Source of the DNA: Gordoniibacillus chartarius
GTDB lineage: Bacteria > Bacillota > Bacilli > Paenibacillales > NBRC-103111
Length of the DNA stretch: 64,000 nt
Reading direction: 5' to 3'
Assembly: GCF_042432825.1 (NCBI RefSeq)
Contig: NZ_JBHLWN010000090.1
Location: 1-64,000, forward strand
Position 1 is the first letter of the stretch; the number at the start of each line of letters is the position of its first letter. The notes beneath the pieces were generated by a model. That model was not told the origin of the DNA and ran no database searches. It saw only the letters and a program-made list of their open reading frames with translations. Shown here piece after piece: positions 8,493 to 15,503 of this stretch. The translations under genes were made by a program, and so were the position numbers.

Positions 8493-8945
8493 TCAGTTCT
8501 TGTTCGGCCTCACCCGCCTTTCTAGATCCTCGAGCTTTTTTAAGAAATCGTTCTCCGCTTCAAGCAGCTTAATTCGCGCCTCAGCACGTTCTAATTGTTC
8601 TTGAACGGATAGGTCTTGAGTTGATTTCCGACCTGTAGCTGCCTTACCGCGGCGTTCCTCAAGCAGACCCTTCTCTCCATATTCAGAGTAGGTTGCACGC
8701 CACCGTTTTAAACACTCCTGAGGCTTCCGATTACCGATAGTGGATAACAGAAACCCGGCTTCAATGAAAATCTGCTGGGGCGAATTCCCCATCCGATAAG
8801 ATTCTAATGCTGCGAGTTTAAATTCGGGAGAGTACGTTATCGCCATCTCAGATACATGCAGAACATTTGGATTCGCTTCTAGCTGTCTAATTTCATGCGC
8901 CGTAAAACGATGTCTGTTCCGTGGGGACTTATTGCTATCTGTCAT
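8493..8945 (-). CDS. IS3-family transposase OrfA (DNA-binding half)
   Basis: A 150-residue protein with two helix-turn-helix regions (YSPEFKLAALESYRMGNSPQQI and the W-R-A-T-Y block) and a C-terminal leucine-zipper-like helix, LERAEARIKLLEAENDFLKKLEDL. OrfA binds the IS ends and is the first half of the OrfAB transposase. The ribosome-binding site AAGGAG lies upstream of the ATG. The frame ends 42 bases beyond the A6G slippery heptamer. Confidence 0.9.
   Translation of the reverse strand: MTDSNKSPRNRHRFTAHEIRQLEANPNVLHVSEMAITYSPEFKLAALESYRMGNSPQQIFIEAGFLLSTIGNRKPQECLKRWRATYSEYGEKGLLEERRGKAATGRKSTQDLSVQEQLERAEARIKLLEAENDFLKKLEDLERRVRPNKN
8535..8541 (-). other. programmed -1 frameshift heptamer A AAA AAG
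   Basis: On the minus strand the OrfA frame reads TTA AAA AAG. The -1 slip on A-AAA-AAG leads without a stop into the OrfB frame. This is the canonical IS3-family arrangement for producing OrfAB. Confidence 0.85.
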
Positions 8946-8974
8946 ATTAGACCTCGCTCCTTTTCAGTAACCCT

Positions 8975-8980
8975 ATTATA
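8975..8980 (-). promoter_or_regulatory. -10 box of the transposase promoter
   Basis: A perfect TATAAT on the minus strand, 30 bp upstream of the OrfA ATG. The region 17 bp upstream is CCCACC, a poor -35 that lies within the hairpin arm, so basal transcription is probably weak. Confidence 0.5.
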
Positions 8981-8991
8981 AACGCAAAAAA

Positions 8992-9031
8992 CCGGAGGGT
9001 GGGCACTTTTTTCAAAGTGTCCACCCTCCGG
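8992..9031 (-). terminator. inward-facing terminator at the transposase-proximal IS end
   Basis: On the minus strand CCGGAGGGTGGACACTT pairs with AAGTGCCCACCCTCCGG, one mismatch in about 17 bp, and is followed by TTTTTT. It faces into the transposase gene and would block transcription entering from outside. It overlaps the terminal inverted repeat. Confidence 0.75.
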
Positions 9032-9189
9032 GTCACAGTTCATTCTGTGGATGTGAAGGTTTTTTGCGAAAAGAGATTTTCCAGCATGGCTGACCGAACT
9101 GCGGCGGCAGAGCTCGGAGACCGAGCGTACGCCGGTGCCGCTGGCAGGGTGAGCCCCTCCGAGCTTGAAAGGTGCCCGCCAAGCCTTAT

Positions 9190-9483
9190 TTACGGCAGTA
9201 TGGCAATCAATGTACCGTCCTCCACAATGACTTCATACATAGCCAGCATGGCGCTCGGTACGTTATGGCAGCGGCCGGTGTCCGTCTCGAACGTCCAGCC
9301 GTGCATCGGACAGACAAACTCACCGTCCTCGATATCCACGGTATAACCGGCGTGCGGGCACCTGCGCGAGACGAGCCGATAAGCGCCGTCCTCCTTCATC
9401 AGATAATAAGGACGGCGATCGAGCACAATTTCCGCCGGAAAGCTGTCAAATTGATCGGCCGTGCCGATCGTAACCTGGTTCAT
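9190..9483 (-). CDS. Rieske [2Fe-2S] ferredoxin-like protein
   Basis: A 97-residue single-domain Rieske protein. Cluster ligands are Cys42-Pro-His44 and Cys58-Pro-Met-His61 (C-x-H ... C-x2-H with normal spacing). No signal peptide or membrane anchor is visible, so it is a soluble cytosolic electron carrier of the NirD/ferredoxin type. No partner oxygenase or reductase is adjacent. The start has AGAGGG upstream. It points towards the IS element; no clear terminator was found in the 147 bp between them. Confidence 0.88.
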   Translation of the reverse strand: MNQVTIGTADQFDSFPAEIVLDRRPYYLMKEDGAYRLVSRRCPHAGYTVDIEDGEFVCPMHGWTFETDTGRCHNVPSAMLAMYEVIVEDGTLIAILP

Positions 9484-9655
9484 GACGAAATCCCTCTTTC
9501 ATATCAATGGTGTCATATTCTCCGTATTGTACCTTTCTTGATAACCGTGGAACAAGCCGCCGGAAATCAACATGTTCACACCTATGAATTTGTTGGTATA
9601 ATAGGCCATTATAAGCCGTATTATGAAAAGATCCTATACTTCGAGGGTGAGAACG

Positions 9656-10387
9656 TTGACGACAATGCTTCTCGGCAGTATCCTGTCCGCTTTGTCCACG
9701 GGACTCGGCGCCTTGCCGATTCTAGTTATCCGGAAATTCAGTCATAGAGCCAGAGATATGCTGCTTGCATTCGCCGCCGGGATCATGGTCGCCGCATCGA
9801 CCTACGGCCTTATTCCGCAGGCCCTGAAAGAATCCAATCTGATCGTGCTTACTGTCGGCGTATTGCTCGGAACGTTGATGCTGACATTGCTCGAAAGTAC
9901 GATCCCGCACCAAGATGTTCCCCACACGGTGGGGGACGTGCAGATCGACCGGCATGCGCTGCTCGTCATCGTTGCCATAACGCTCCACAATTTACCGGAG
10001 GGGCTGTCGGTCGGCGTCAGCTACGCTTCCAGCGAGCAAAACCTCGGTGCGCTCGTCGCGGTGGCGATCGGCCTGCAGAACGCTCCGGAAGGACTGCTTG
10101 TGGCGCTCTTCCTCGTGACGCAAAACATTCGCAGCTGGACGGCATTCCTGATTGCAGCGGCGACCGGGGCGGTGGAAATCGTCACGGCGCTGCTCGGCTA
10201 TTATTTGACTTCGTTCTTTTCCGGGCTCGTTCCATACGGTCTGGCATTTGCGGCGGGCTCCATGCTGTTCATCGTGTATAAAGAGCTTATTCCCGAAAGT
10301 CACGGACACGGGCATGAACGCCCGGCGACGTTCACGTTCATTATCGGGCTGCTGCTAATGATCGCCATGACGGAGTGGTTCCGCTAG
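9656..10387 (+). CDS. ZIP-family metal transporter (ZupT/GufA type)
   Basis: A 243-residue inner-membrane protein with about eight hydrophobic segments. The two ZIP metal motifs are HNLPEGLSVGVSY (TM4) and QNAPEGLLVALFL (TM5), which form the binuclear site for Zn(II) and related divalent ions. A His-rich HGHGHERP loop lies before the last helix. The TTG at 9656 has GAGGGTGA 5 nt upstream and is preferred over the ATG at 9623, which would place about 11 polar residues ahead of the first helix. It is monocistronic with a hairpin after it. Uptake of zinc or iron is inferred from the family. Confidence 0.88.
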   Translation: MTTMLLGSILSALSTGLGALPILVIRKFSHRARDMLLAFAAGIMVAASTYGLIPQALKESNLIVLTVGVLLGTLMLTLLESTIPHQDVPHTVGDVQIDRHALLVIVAITLHNLPEGLSVGVSYASSEQNLGALVAVAIGLQNAPEGLLVALFLVTQNIRSWTAFLIAAATGAVEIVTALLGYYLTSFFSGLVPYGLAFAAGSMLFIVYKELIPESHGHGHERPATFTFIIGLLLMIAMTEWFR

Positions 10388-10394
10388 CCGGACC

Positions 10395-10431
10395 AGCGAG
10401 GCGCTCGGCTCCCAAGCCGAAGCGCCTCGCT
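10395..10431 (+). terminator. hairpin after the ZIP gene
   Basis: AGCGAGGCGC (10395-10404) pairs with GCGCCTCGCT, with an inner CGGCT/AGCCG stem. The T-tract is poor (TTCGTC). Confidence 0.6.
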
Positions 10432-10461
10432 TCGTCAAGACGAAAATTTCCAGCCGGAGCC

Positions 10462-10490
10462 TTGACAGGAGATCCGTCACATGTGAAAAT
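10462..10490 (+). promoter_or_regulatory. promoter of the lacI-type gene and operon
   Basis: A perfect TTGACA (10462-10467), a 17-bp spacer and GAAAAT (10485-10490) preceded by TGT, an extended -10. The operator at 10488-10505 overlaps the -10 and start region. Confidence 0.6.
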
Positions 10491-10505
10491 GTACGCGTGT
10501 ACATT
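10488..10505 (+). promoter_or_regulatory. LacI-family operator, probable autorepression site
   Basis: AATGTACGCGTGTACATT is a near-perfect palindrome with a central CpG, the hallmark of LacI/GalR operators. It lies between the -10 box and the regulator start and is the only such site seen in this operon. Confidence 0.65.
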
Positions 10506-10539
10506 AACGGCTACAGTCATCTAGAGAGGGAGGCTTCAC

Positions 10540-11568
10540 GTGGCAACTCGCAAGGAAGTGGCGGAGCTGGCCGGGGTATCGGAGGCGACCGTGTCCCGCG
10601 TCTTCAACGATGTCGGGCCGCTGAAGGAGGAAACCAAGCGCAAGGTGCTGGAGGCGGCCCAGCGTCTCGGGTATCACCCGAACGCGATTGCCCAGAGCTT
10701 CGCGCTCGGCCGCAGCGGCAACATCGGCGTCGTGCTGCCGCACATGCCGAAGGTGCATCTGTTCTCGGCGTATTATTTTGCCGAGATCTTAAGCGGTATC
10801 GGCGAAGCGCTGCGGGAGCAGGGCCGCGATATGCTCGTTCTGCTCCGCTCGCCGGACGAAACGCCCGATTATGCGCAGCTGTACCATTCGCGCAAGGTCG
10901 ATGCGTGCATCGTGCTCGGCGCGCGTGACGTGCCGCACCAGTTGGAAGCGCTTCGCACGCTGAAGGCGGAAGGAATGCCGTTCTGTCTTGTGAATCAGCG
11001 CTACGACGGCGAAGGCTTCTCGTATGTCGACGCCGATCACGTGCAGGGCAGCTACGAGGCAACGAAGCATTTGATCGAGCAGGGCTATCGGCGCGTCGGC
11101 TTCATGAACGGTTCGCCCGAATATTCCAATTCGCGCGACCGGCGTCAAGGCTACATCAAGGCGCTGACGGAAGCGGGATTGGAGGCTCCGGAGGGCGGGG
11201 AGTTCGGCGGCAATTACAGCCGCAAGAGCGGCTACGCGGCGTCGGCCCATGTCTGGGAGCGGCGCGGGGCGCTGGAGGCTGTCGTCTGCGCCAACGACCG
11301 GATGGCGCTCGGCCTGCAGCAAGGGCTTCGCGAGCGGGGCTGGCTTGCCGGCCGCGACATCGCGATCGTCGGCTATGACGACAGCGATGCGGCACGGCTT
11401 AGCGACCCGCCGCTCACGAGCGTAGCGGTGCCGTTCTACGAGATGGGAAGGAAGGCGGCGCTGCACCTGCTCGATGCGGCCAAGCGGACCGGCGACGCCG
11501 CAGCGGAACCGTTCGCCGAAGTGCTGCTGACCAAGCTTGTGGTGCGCGGGTCTTCTCGGCTTATGTAA
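10540..11568 (+). CDS. LacI/GalR-family transcriptional repressor
   Basis: A 342-residue regulator. The N-terminal HTH RKEVAELAGVSEATVSRVFN (residues 4-23) and hinge precede a periplasmic-binding-like effector domain (about 60-335), with GYRRVGFMNGSP, VCANDRMALGL and IAIVGYDDSD blocks typical of the family. It starts at a GTG with a good GAGGGAGG. It heads a cluster of sugar-modifying oxidoreductases and probably represses it until a sugar or sugar acid binds; the ligand is unknown. The palindrome just upstream suggests autorepression. The next gene starts 28 bp downstream with no terminator. Confidence 0.9.
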   Translation: MATRKEVAELAGVSEATVSRVFNDVGPLKEETKRKVLEAAQRLGYHPNAIAQSFALGRSGNIGVVLPHMPKVHLFSAYYFAEILSGIGEALREQGRDMLVLLRSPDETPDYAQLYHSRKVDACIVLGARDVPHQLEALRTLKAEGMPFCLVNQRYDGEGFSYVDADHVQGSYEATKHLIEQGYRRVGFMNGSPEYSNSRDRRQGYIKALTEAGLEAPEGGEFGGNYSRKSGYAASAHVWERRGALEAVVCANDRMALGLQQGLRERGWLAGRDIAIVGYDDSDAARLSDPPLTSVAVPFYEMGRKAALHLLDAAKRTGDAAAEPFAEVLLTKLVVRGSSRLM

Positions 11569-11596
11569 CATTTTCATAATGAGGAGAGTGTGGACG

Positions 11597-12763
11597 ATGG
11601 GGATGCAAGACGTTCGGGTCGGTATGGTCGGTTACAAGTTTATGGGGAAGGCGCACAGTCATGCGTATCGCGACTTGCCGATGTTTTTCCCGCAGGTGCC
11701 GAAGCCGGTCATGAAGCTGATCTGCGGCCGCGATGAAGCGGGCGTGAAGCAGGCGGCGGAGCAGTTCGGCTGGGAAGGCTATGTGACCGATTGGCGCGAG
11801 CTGCTGCAGCGGGACGATATCGATTTGATCGACATTAACGCACCGAGCGACGCTCATAAGGAAATTGCGATCGCTGCGGCGCGGGCGGGCAAGCATTTGT
11901 TCTGCGAGAAGCCGCTGGCGCTGACGCTCGAAGATGCGCGCGAGATGCTCGCCGAGGCCGAAGCCGCAGGCGTCAAGCATATGGTCGGCTTCAACTACCG
12001 GTTCGCTCCGGCGGTGCAGCTGGCGAAGAAGCTCGTCGCCGAAGGGCGCCTCGGCCAAATTTATCACTTCCGCGCCTGGTTTCTGCAGGATTGGATCGTC
12101 GACCCCGACTTCCCGCTCGTCTGGCGGCTGCAGAAGGAGATCGCCGGCTCGGGCTCGCACGGCGACCTCGGCGCGCATCTGATCGATCTGGCGCACTTCC
12201 TTGTCGGCGACATCGATGAGGTGATCGGCATGAGCGAGACGTTCGTCAAAGAGCGCCCGCTGCCGAGCTCGATGACAGGACTTAGCGCGAAGGGAGCCAA
12301 GGATGCGCCGCGCGGCCCGGTTACGGTCGACGATGCGACGCTGTTCATGGCCCGATTCTCGAACGGCGCCCTGGGCTCGTTCGAAGCGACCCGCTTTGCG
12401 CCAGGCCACCGCTGCACGAACTCGTTTGAAATTAACGGTTCGCTGGGGAGCGTGAAGTTTGATTTCGAACGGATGAACGAGCTGCAAGTGTATTTCACGA
12501 GCGACGCGGACGATGTGCAGGGCTTCCGCCGCGTGCTGGCGACCGATCCGGCGCATGCTTATAGCGAAGCGTGGTGGCCGCCGGGCCATACGATCGGCTA
12601 CGAGCATACGTTCATTCACGAAACGGTCGAGCTGATGAAGGCGCTGGAGGAGAACCGCCAGCCGGCGCCGGATTTCCGCGACGGTGTAAAGTGCCAGGAG
12701 GTATTGGAAGCGGTTGACCGTTCCATCGCCGAGCGGCGCTGGGTGAAGACAAGCGAAGTATAA
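11597..12763 (+). CDS. Gfo/Idh/MocA-family NAD(P)-dependent oxidoreductase
   Basis: A 388-residue two-domain dehydrogenase. The Rossmann domain starts VRVGMVGYKFMGKAHSHAYR, and the EKPLAL motif near residue 105 carries the conserved catalytic Lys. The C-terminal alpha/beta domain has GDLGAHLIDLAHFLVGD (about 194-210), where the His and Asp line the active site. These enzymes oxidise or reduce hydroxyls of sugars, inositols or sugar acids. GAGGAG lies 10 nt before the ATG at 11597. It is second in the LacI-Gfo-ThuA-Gfo operon. The substrate is not predictable from sequence alone. Confidence 0.9.
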   Translation: MGMQDVRVGMVGYKFMGKAHSHAYRDLPMFFPQVPKPVMKLICGRDEAGVKQAAEQFGWEGYVTDWRELLQRDDIDLIDINAPSDAHKEIAIAAARAGKHLFCEKPLALTLEDAREMLAEAEAAGVKHMVGFNYRFAPAVQLAKKLVAEGRLGQIYHFRAWFLQDWIVDPDFPLVWRLQKEIAGSGSHGDLGAHLIDLAHFLVGDIDEVIGMSETFVKERPLPSSMTGLSAKGAKDAPRGPVTVDDATLFMARFSNGALGSFEATRFAPGHRCTNSFEINGSLGSVKFDFERMNELQVYFTSDADDVQGFRRVLATDPAHAYSEAWWPPGHTIGYEHTFIHETVELMKALEENRQPAPDFRDGVKCQEVLEAVDRSIAERRWVKTSEV

Positions 12764-12779
12764 AGGAGCGAGAACAGCG

Positions 12780-13508
12780 ATGGCGAATCGGAAGCAGGCG
12801 TTAATCGTATGGGGCGGTTGGCTCGGCCACCAGCCTAAGGAGGTCGCGGACATCTTCCGCGAGGTGCTGGAGGAGGAAGGGTTCGGCGTCGAAGTATCGG
12901 ATACGCTGGAGGCGTTCGCCGATGCGGAGAAGCTGAAGTCGCTGGACTTGATCGTGCCGGTGTGGACGATGGGAGACATCCGCGGCGAGCTTGTGAACAA
13001 CGTCTCGGCAGCGGTACAGAGCGGCGTCGGCATCGCGGGCTGTCACGGCGGCATGTGCGATTCGTTCCGCAGCAACGTGGATTGGCAGTTCATGACGGGG
13101 GGCCAATGGGTAGCCCATCCCGGCAACGACGGGGTTGAGTATGTTGTGCATATCAAGCACAGCTCCGGCGGATTGCTGGCGGGGATCGAAGATTTCATGG
13201 TGAAGACGGAGCAATACTACCTGCACGTCGATCCGGCGAACGAGGTGCTGGCAACGACGCGTTTCCCGCTTGTACAGGGGCCTCACTCGCCGAACGGTCC
13301 GGTTGACATGCCTGTCGTTTGGACGAAGCGGTGGGGGGCAGGGCGCGTGTTCTATAATGCGCTCGGCCATCAGGCGAACATTATCGAGCTGGAGCCGGTG
13401 AAGCTGATGATGCGGCGCGGCTTCCTGTGGGCGGCGGAAGGCAAAACGGCGGCTGCGGCGGGTCAAGCGAAGACGGCATATTCGGGCATGGCGGACAGTC
13501 AATACTAG
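12780..13508 (+). CDS. ThuA-like protein (trehalose-utilisation family)
   Basis: A 242-residue protein of the ThuA family, with a class I glutamine-amidotransferase-like fold. Visible family blocks are LIVWGGWLGHQPKE, VGIAGCHGGMCDSF near residue 82, WQFMTGGQWVAHPG and RVFYNALGHQ near 194. ThuA in rhizobia acts in disaccharide utilisation with a Gfo/Idh oxidoreductase (ThuB), forming 3-keto derivatives. Here it sits between two Gfo/Idh genes, 16 and 24 bp away, so the three probably act on one sugar. ThuA's own reaction in this pathway is inferred. Confidence 0.88.
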   Translation: MANRKQALIVWGGWLGHQPKEVADIFREVLEEEGFGVEVSDTLEAFADAEKLKSLDLIVPVWTMGDIRGELVNNVSAAVQSGVGIAGCHGGMCDSFRSNVDWQFMTGGQWVAHPGNDGVEYVVHIKHSSGGLLAGIEDFMVKTEQYYLHVDPANEVLATTRFPLVQGPHSPNGPVDMPVVWTKRWGAGRVFYNALGHQANIIELEPVKLMMRRGFLWAAEGKTAAAAGQAKTAYSGMADSQY

Positions 13509-13532
13509 CGAGCGAAGGGTCGGGCGGCATAT

Positions 13533-14621
13533 ATGACTAAAGTAAAAGTGGGCATTATCGGCACAGGCAACATCAGCGGCATCTATTTGAAGAACGGCTC
13601 CGTCTACCAAAGCTACGAGGTCGTCGCCTGCGCCGATCTTGACGTGGAACGGGCGAAGGCGAAGGCGGCCGAATACGGCATCCGGGGCTGCTCGGTTGAA
13701 GAGCTGCTGGCCGATCCGGACATTGAGCTCGTCATTAACTTGACGATTCCGGCGGCGCATGCGGACGTCTGCTTGCAGGCGCTTGAAGCGGGCAAGCACG
13801 TGTACGTGGAGAAGCCGCTGGCGGTTACCCGCGAGCAGGGACGTGCGGTGCTGGAGCTGGCCGAACGCCAAGGGCTGCGCGTCGGCTGCGCGCCGGATAC
13901 GTTCCTGGGCGGCGGGATTCAGACCTGCATCGAGCTCATTGAGGAAGGGGCAATCGGCACGCCGGTGGCGGCAACCGGCTTTATGATGAGCCGCGGTCAC
14001 GAGCACTGGCATCCGGACCCGGCATTTTACTACAAAGTCGGCGGCGGACCGATGTTTGATATGGGACCGTACTATATTACGGCGCTGGTCGCCATGCTCG
14101 GGCCGATCCGGCGCGTAACCGGCTCCGCCCGCATCACATCGCCGCAGCGGACGATTACCAGCGAGCCGAAGCGCGGACAAACGATCGACGTCGAGGTGCC
14201 GACCCATGTCGCCGGGGTGCTCGATTTCGCGTGCGGTCCGATCGCGACGTTAATCACTTCGTTCGATATCACTGCCGGCACTCAGCTGCCGAACCTGGAA
14301 ATCTACGGAACGAAGGGGACGCTGCGCGTTCCCGATCCGAATACGTTCGGCGGTCCGGTGCTGATCAAGCGTCTGGGCGAGAAGGAGTTCAGCGAGCTGC
14401 CGCTGACGCACGGCTATTCCGGCAACAGCCGGGGGGCGGGGGTCGCCGATATGGCGGACGCGATCCGCAGCGGCCGGACCCATCGGGCGAGCGGCGAGCT
14501 GGCCTTCCATGTACTCGAGGCGATGCACGGCTTCCATGACGCTTCCGCCGAAGGGAAGCATTACGAGATGACAAGCACCTGCGCGAAGCCGGCTCCGCTT
14601 GCGGCTGATGCGAAACTATAG
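13533..14621 (+). CDS. second Gfo/Idh/MocA-family oxidoreductase
   Basis: A 362-residue dehydrogenase. The nucleotide-binding loop is VGIIGTGNISGIY, the catalytic-lysine motif is VEKPLAVT near residue 93, and GGGPMFDMGPYYITALVAML occurs near 170. It differs substantially from the other Gfo/Idh protein of the operon, so the two probably catalyse different steps, such as oxidation and back-reduction of a keto-sugar. It is the last gene of the LacI-controlled operon and is followed by a terminator. Confidence 0.9.
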   Translation: MTKVKVGIIGTGNISGIYLKNGSVYQSYEVVACADLDVERAKAKAAEYGIRGCSVEELLADPDIELVINLTIPAAHADVCLQALEAGKHVYVEKPLAVTREQGRAVLELAERQGLRVGCAPDTFLGGGIQTCIELIEEGAIGTPVAATGFMMSRGHEHWHPDPAFYYKVGGGPMFDMGPYYITALVAMLGPIRRVTGSARITSPQRTITSEPKRGQTIDVEVPTHVAGVLDFACGPIATLITSFDITAGTQLPNLEIYGTKGTLRVPDPNTFGGPVLIKRLGEKEFSELPLTHGYSGNSRGAGVADMADAIRSGRTHRASGELAFHVLEAMHGFHDASAEGKHYEMTSTCAKPAPLAADAKL

Positions 14622-14637
14622 GCACCGGCGGTAAACA

Positions 14638-14680
14638 AAAGATCCTCTGTCCATTGGAGACAGGGGATCTTTCGTTTTAT
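14638..14680 (+). terminator. terminator of the ThuA/Gfo operon
   Basis: AAAGATCC-TCTGTC pairs with GACAGG-GGATCTTT (one mismatch) and is followed by CGTTTTATT. Confidence 0.85.
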
Positions 14681-14706
14681 TATGCTCCGAATCAAGCTGC
14701 TTTCCG

Positions 14707-15252
14707 TTATCCGATCGGGGCCGGAGAAGGGACCGTTACTTCAGGACGGAAGCCGACGATCTGGCAAATGGAATAATAGACTACTTCCGAAGTCGGGTTG
14801 TCGGTCGTCGGACGGATGGCGAACGTGCCCTCACCTACGGACTCGAGCACGCCGATTCGATTCAAGGGACTTCCCCCGAAGGCAGGGTCAATAACCTCGA
14901 TGGTAGTTCCTCGATATCGCAGCAAATTGAGGCGCAGTTCGGTTTCGCACGCATTGTCCGGCTGACTCACATTGACGACGGGAGCAGGAATGACGGCTGG
15001 CGCTACGGTGACGTCCGGTGCCTCTACATTGACCTGCGGGACAGGTACGGTAATTGTCGGCCGTCTTACGATGATGCGGCGGTTGACCACGACGCGCGGT
15101 TTCACGGCGGCCCGCTTTTTCTTCACAACGAGCTTCTTCTTTTTCTTGCAGAGCGGACGCGGACATACCGGCTTCGGCGTGCAGGCGACTTTGACGGTTG
15201 TTGTCTTTTTAATGATTGTGCACTTTTTTTTGCAGTTTGCTTTACGGTTCAT
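14707..15252 (-). CDS. Lys/Arg-rich protein with DUF2642-like C-terminus, probable spore-coat component
   Basis: A 181-residue protein in three parts. Residues 1-60 are extremely basic with several Cys (KKKCTIIKK, LCKKKKKLVVKKKR). Residues 60-105 are a Val/Pro-rich linker. Residues 108-170 (LRLNLLRYRGTTIEVIDPAF to YYSICQIVGF) resemble the small Sm-like barrel of DUF2642 proteins, which occur in spore-associated proteins. No signal peptide is seen. It is divergent from a glycosyltransferase gene and shares its C-terminal fold with the products at 20513 and 20748. A coat or surface-layer role is inferred, not shown. Confidence 0.7.
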   Translation of the reverse strand: MNRKANCKKKCTIIKKTTTVKVACTPKPVCPRPLCKKKKKLVVKKKRAAVKPRVVVNRRIIVRRPTITVPVPQVNVEAPDVTVAPAVIPAPVVNVSQPDNACETELRLNLLRYRGTTIEVIDPAFGGSPLNRIGVLESVGEGTFAIRPTTDNPTSEVVYYSICQIVGFRPEVTVPSPAPIG

Positions 15253-15503
15253 GAGGCACCTCCAAGGGATTTTCAGTGGCTATTCTACTCCCCTCGAGGG
15301 CGATTAGCATGGACGCTTATCTAGCTTTTTAAATTAAGGCGAATATAACTAGAGTGAAAAACTAGGCTGCGCAGGCGGATTATTGGAATTTGCCCGAAAA
15401 TAATCATTCCGTCTATCACCAATCCTACTGTGTCCCACTATGATAAATGGTATGAATCCGTGTCTATGCCAGTTTCGAAATGTTCAGAAGGCGAGGTTTC
15501 CGC

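Larger units (their letters stand above)
7551..9042 (-). mobile_element. complete IS3-family insertion sequence (IS150-like)
   Basis: A 1492-bp element with imperfect 25-bp terminal inverted repeats: left TGAACTGTTACCCGG...GTGGACA (7551-7575), right the complement of TGAACTGTGACCCGG...GTGGACA (9018-9042). It has the IS3-type TG...CA tips, a 3-bp target duplication TTC (7548-7550 and 9043-9045), two overlapping transposase frames on the minus strand and a frameshift signal. All parts look intact, so it may still be active. Confidence 0.93.
7529..9062 (+). terminator. terminator of the quinone reductase gene, split by the IS3 element
   Basis: The left arm AACCTTCACCTCCA (7532-7545) and the right arm TGGATGTGAAGGTT (about 9048-9061), followed by TTTTGCG, would form one hairpin with a short loop if the IS and one copy of the TTC duplication were removed. 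Both halves are still present on either side of the element. Confidence 0.7.

Noticed and set aside
8999..9346. 115-residue + strand frame across the IS right end
   Set aside because: It crosses the IS boundary and is antisense to the well-supported Rieske gene.
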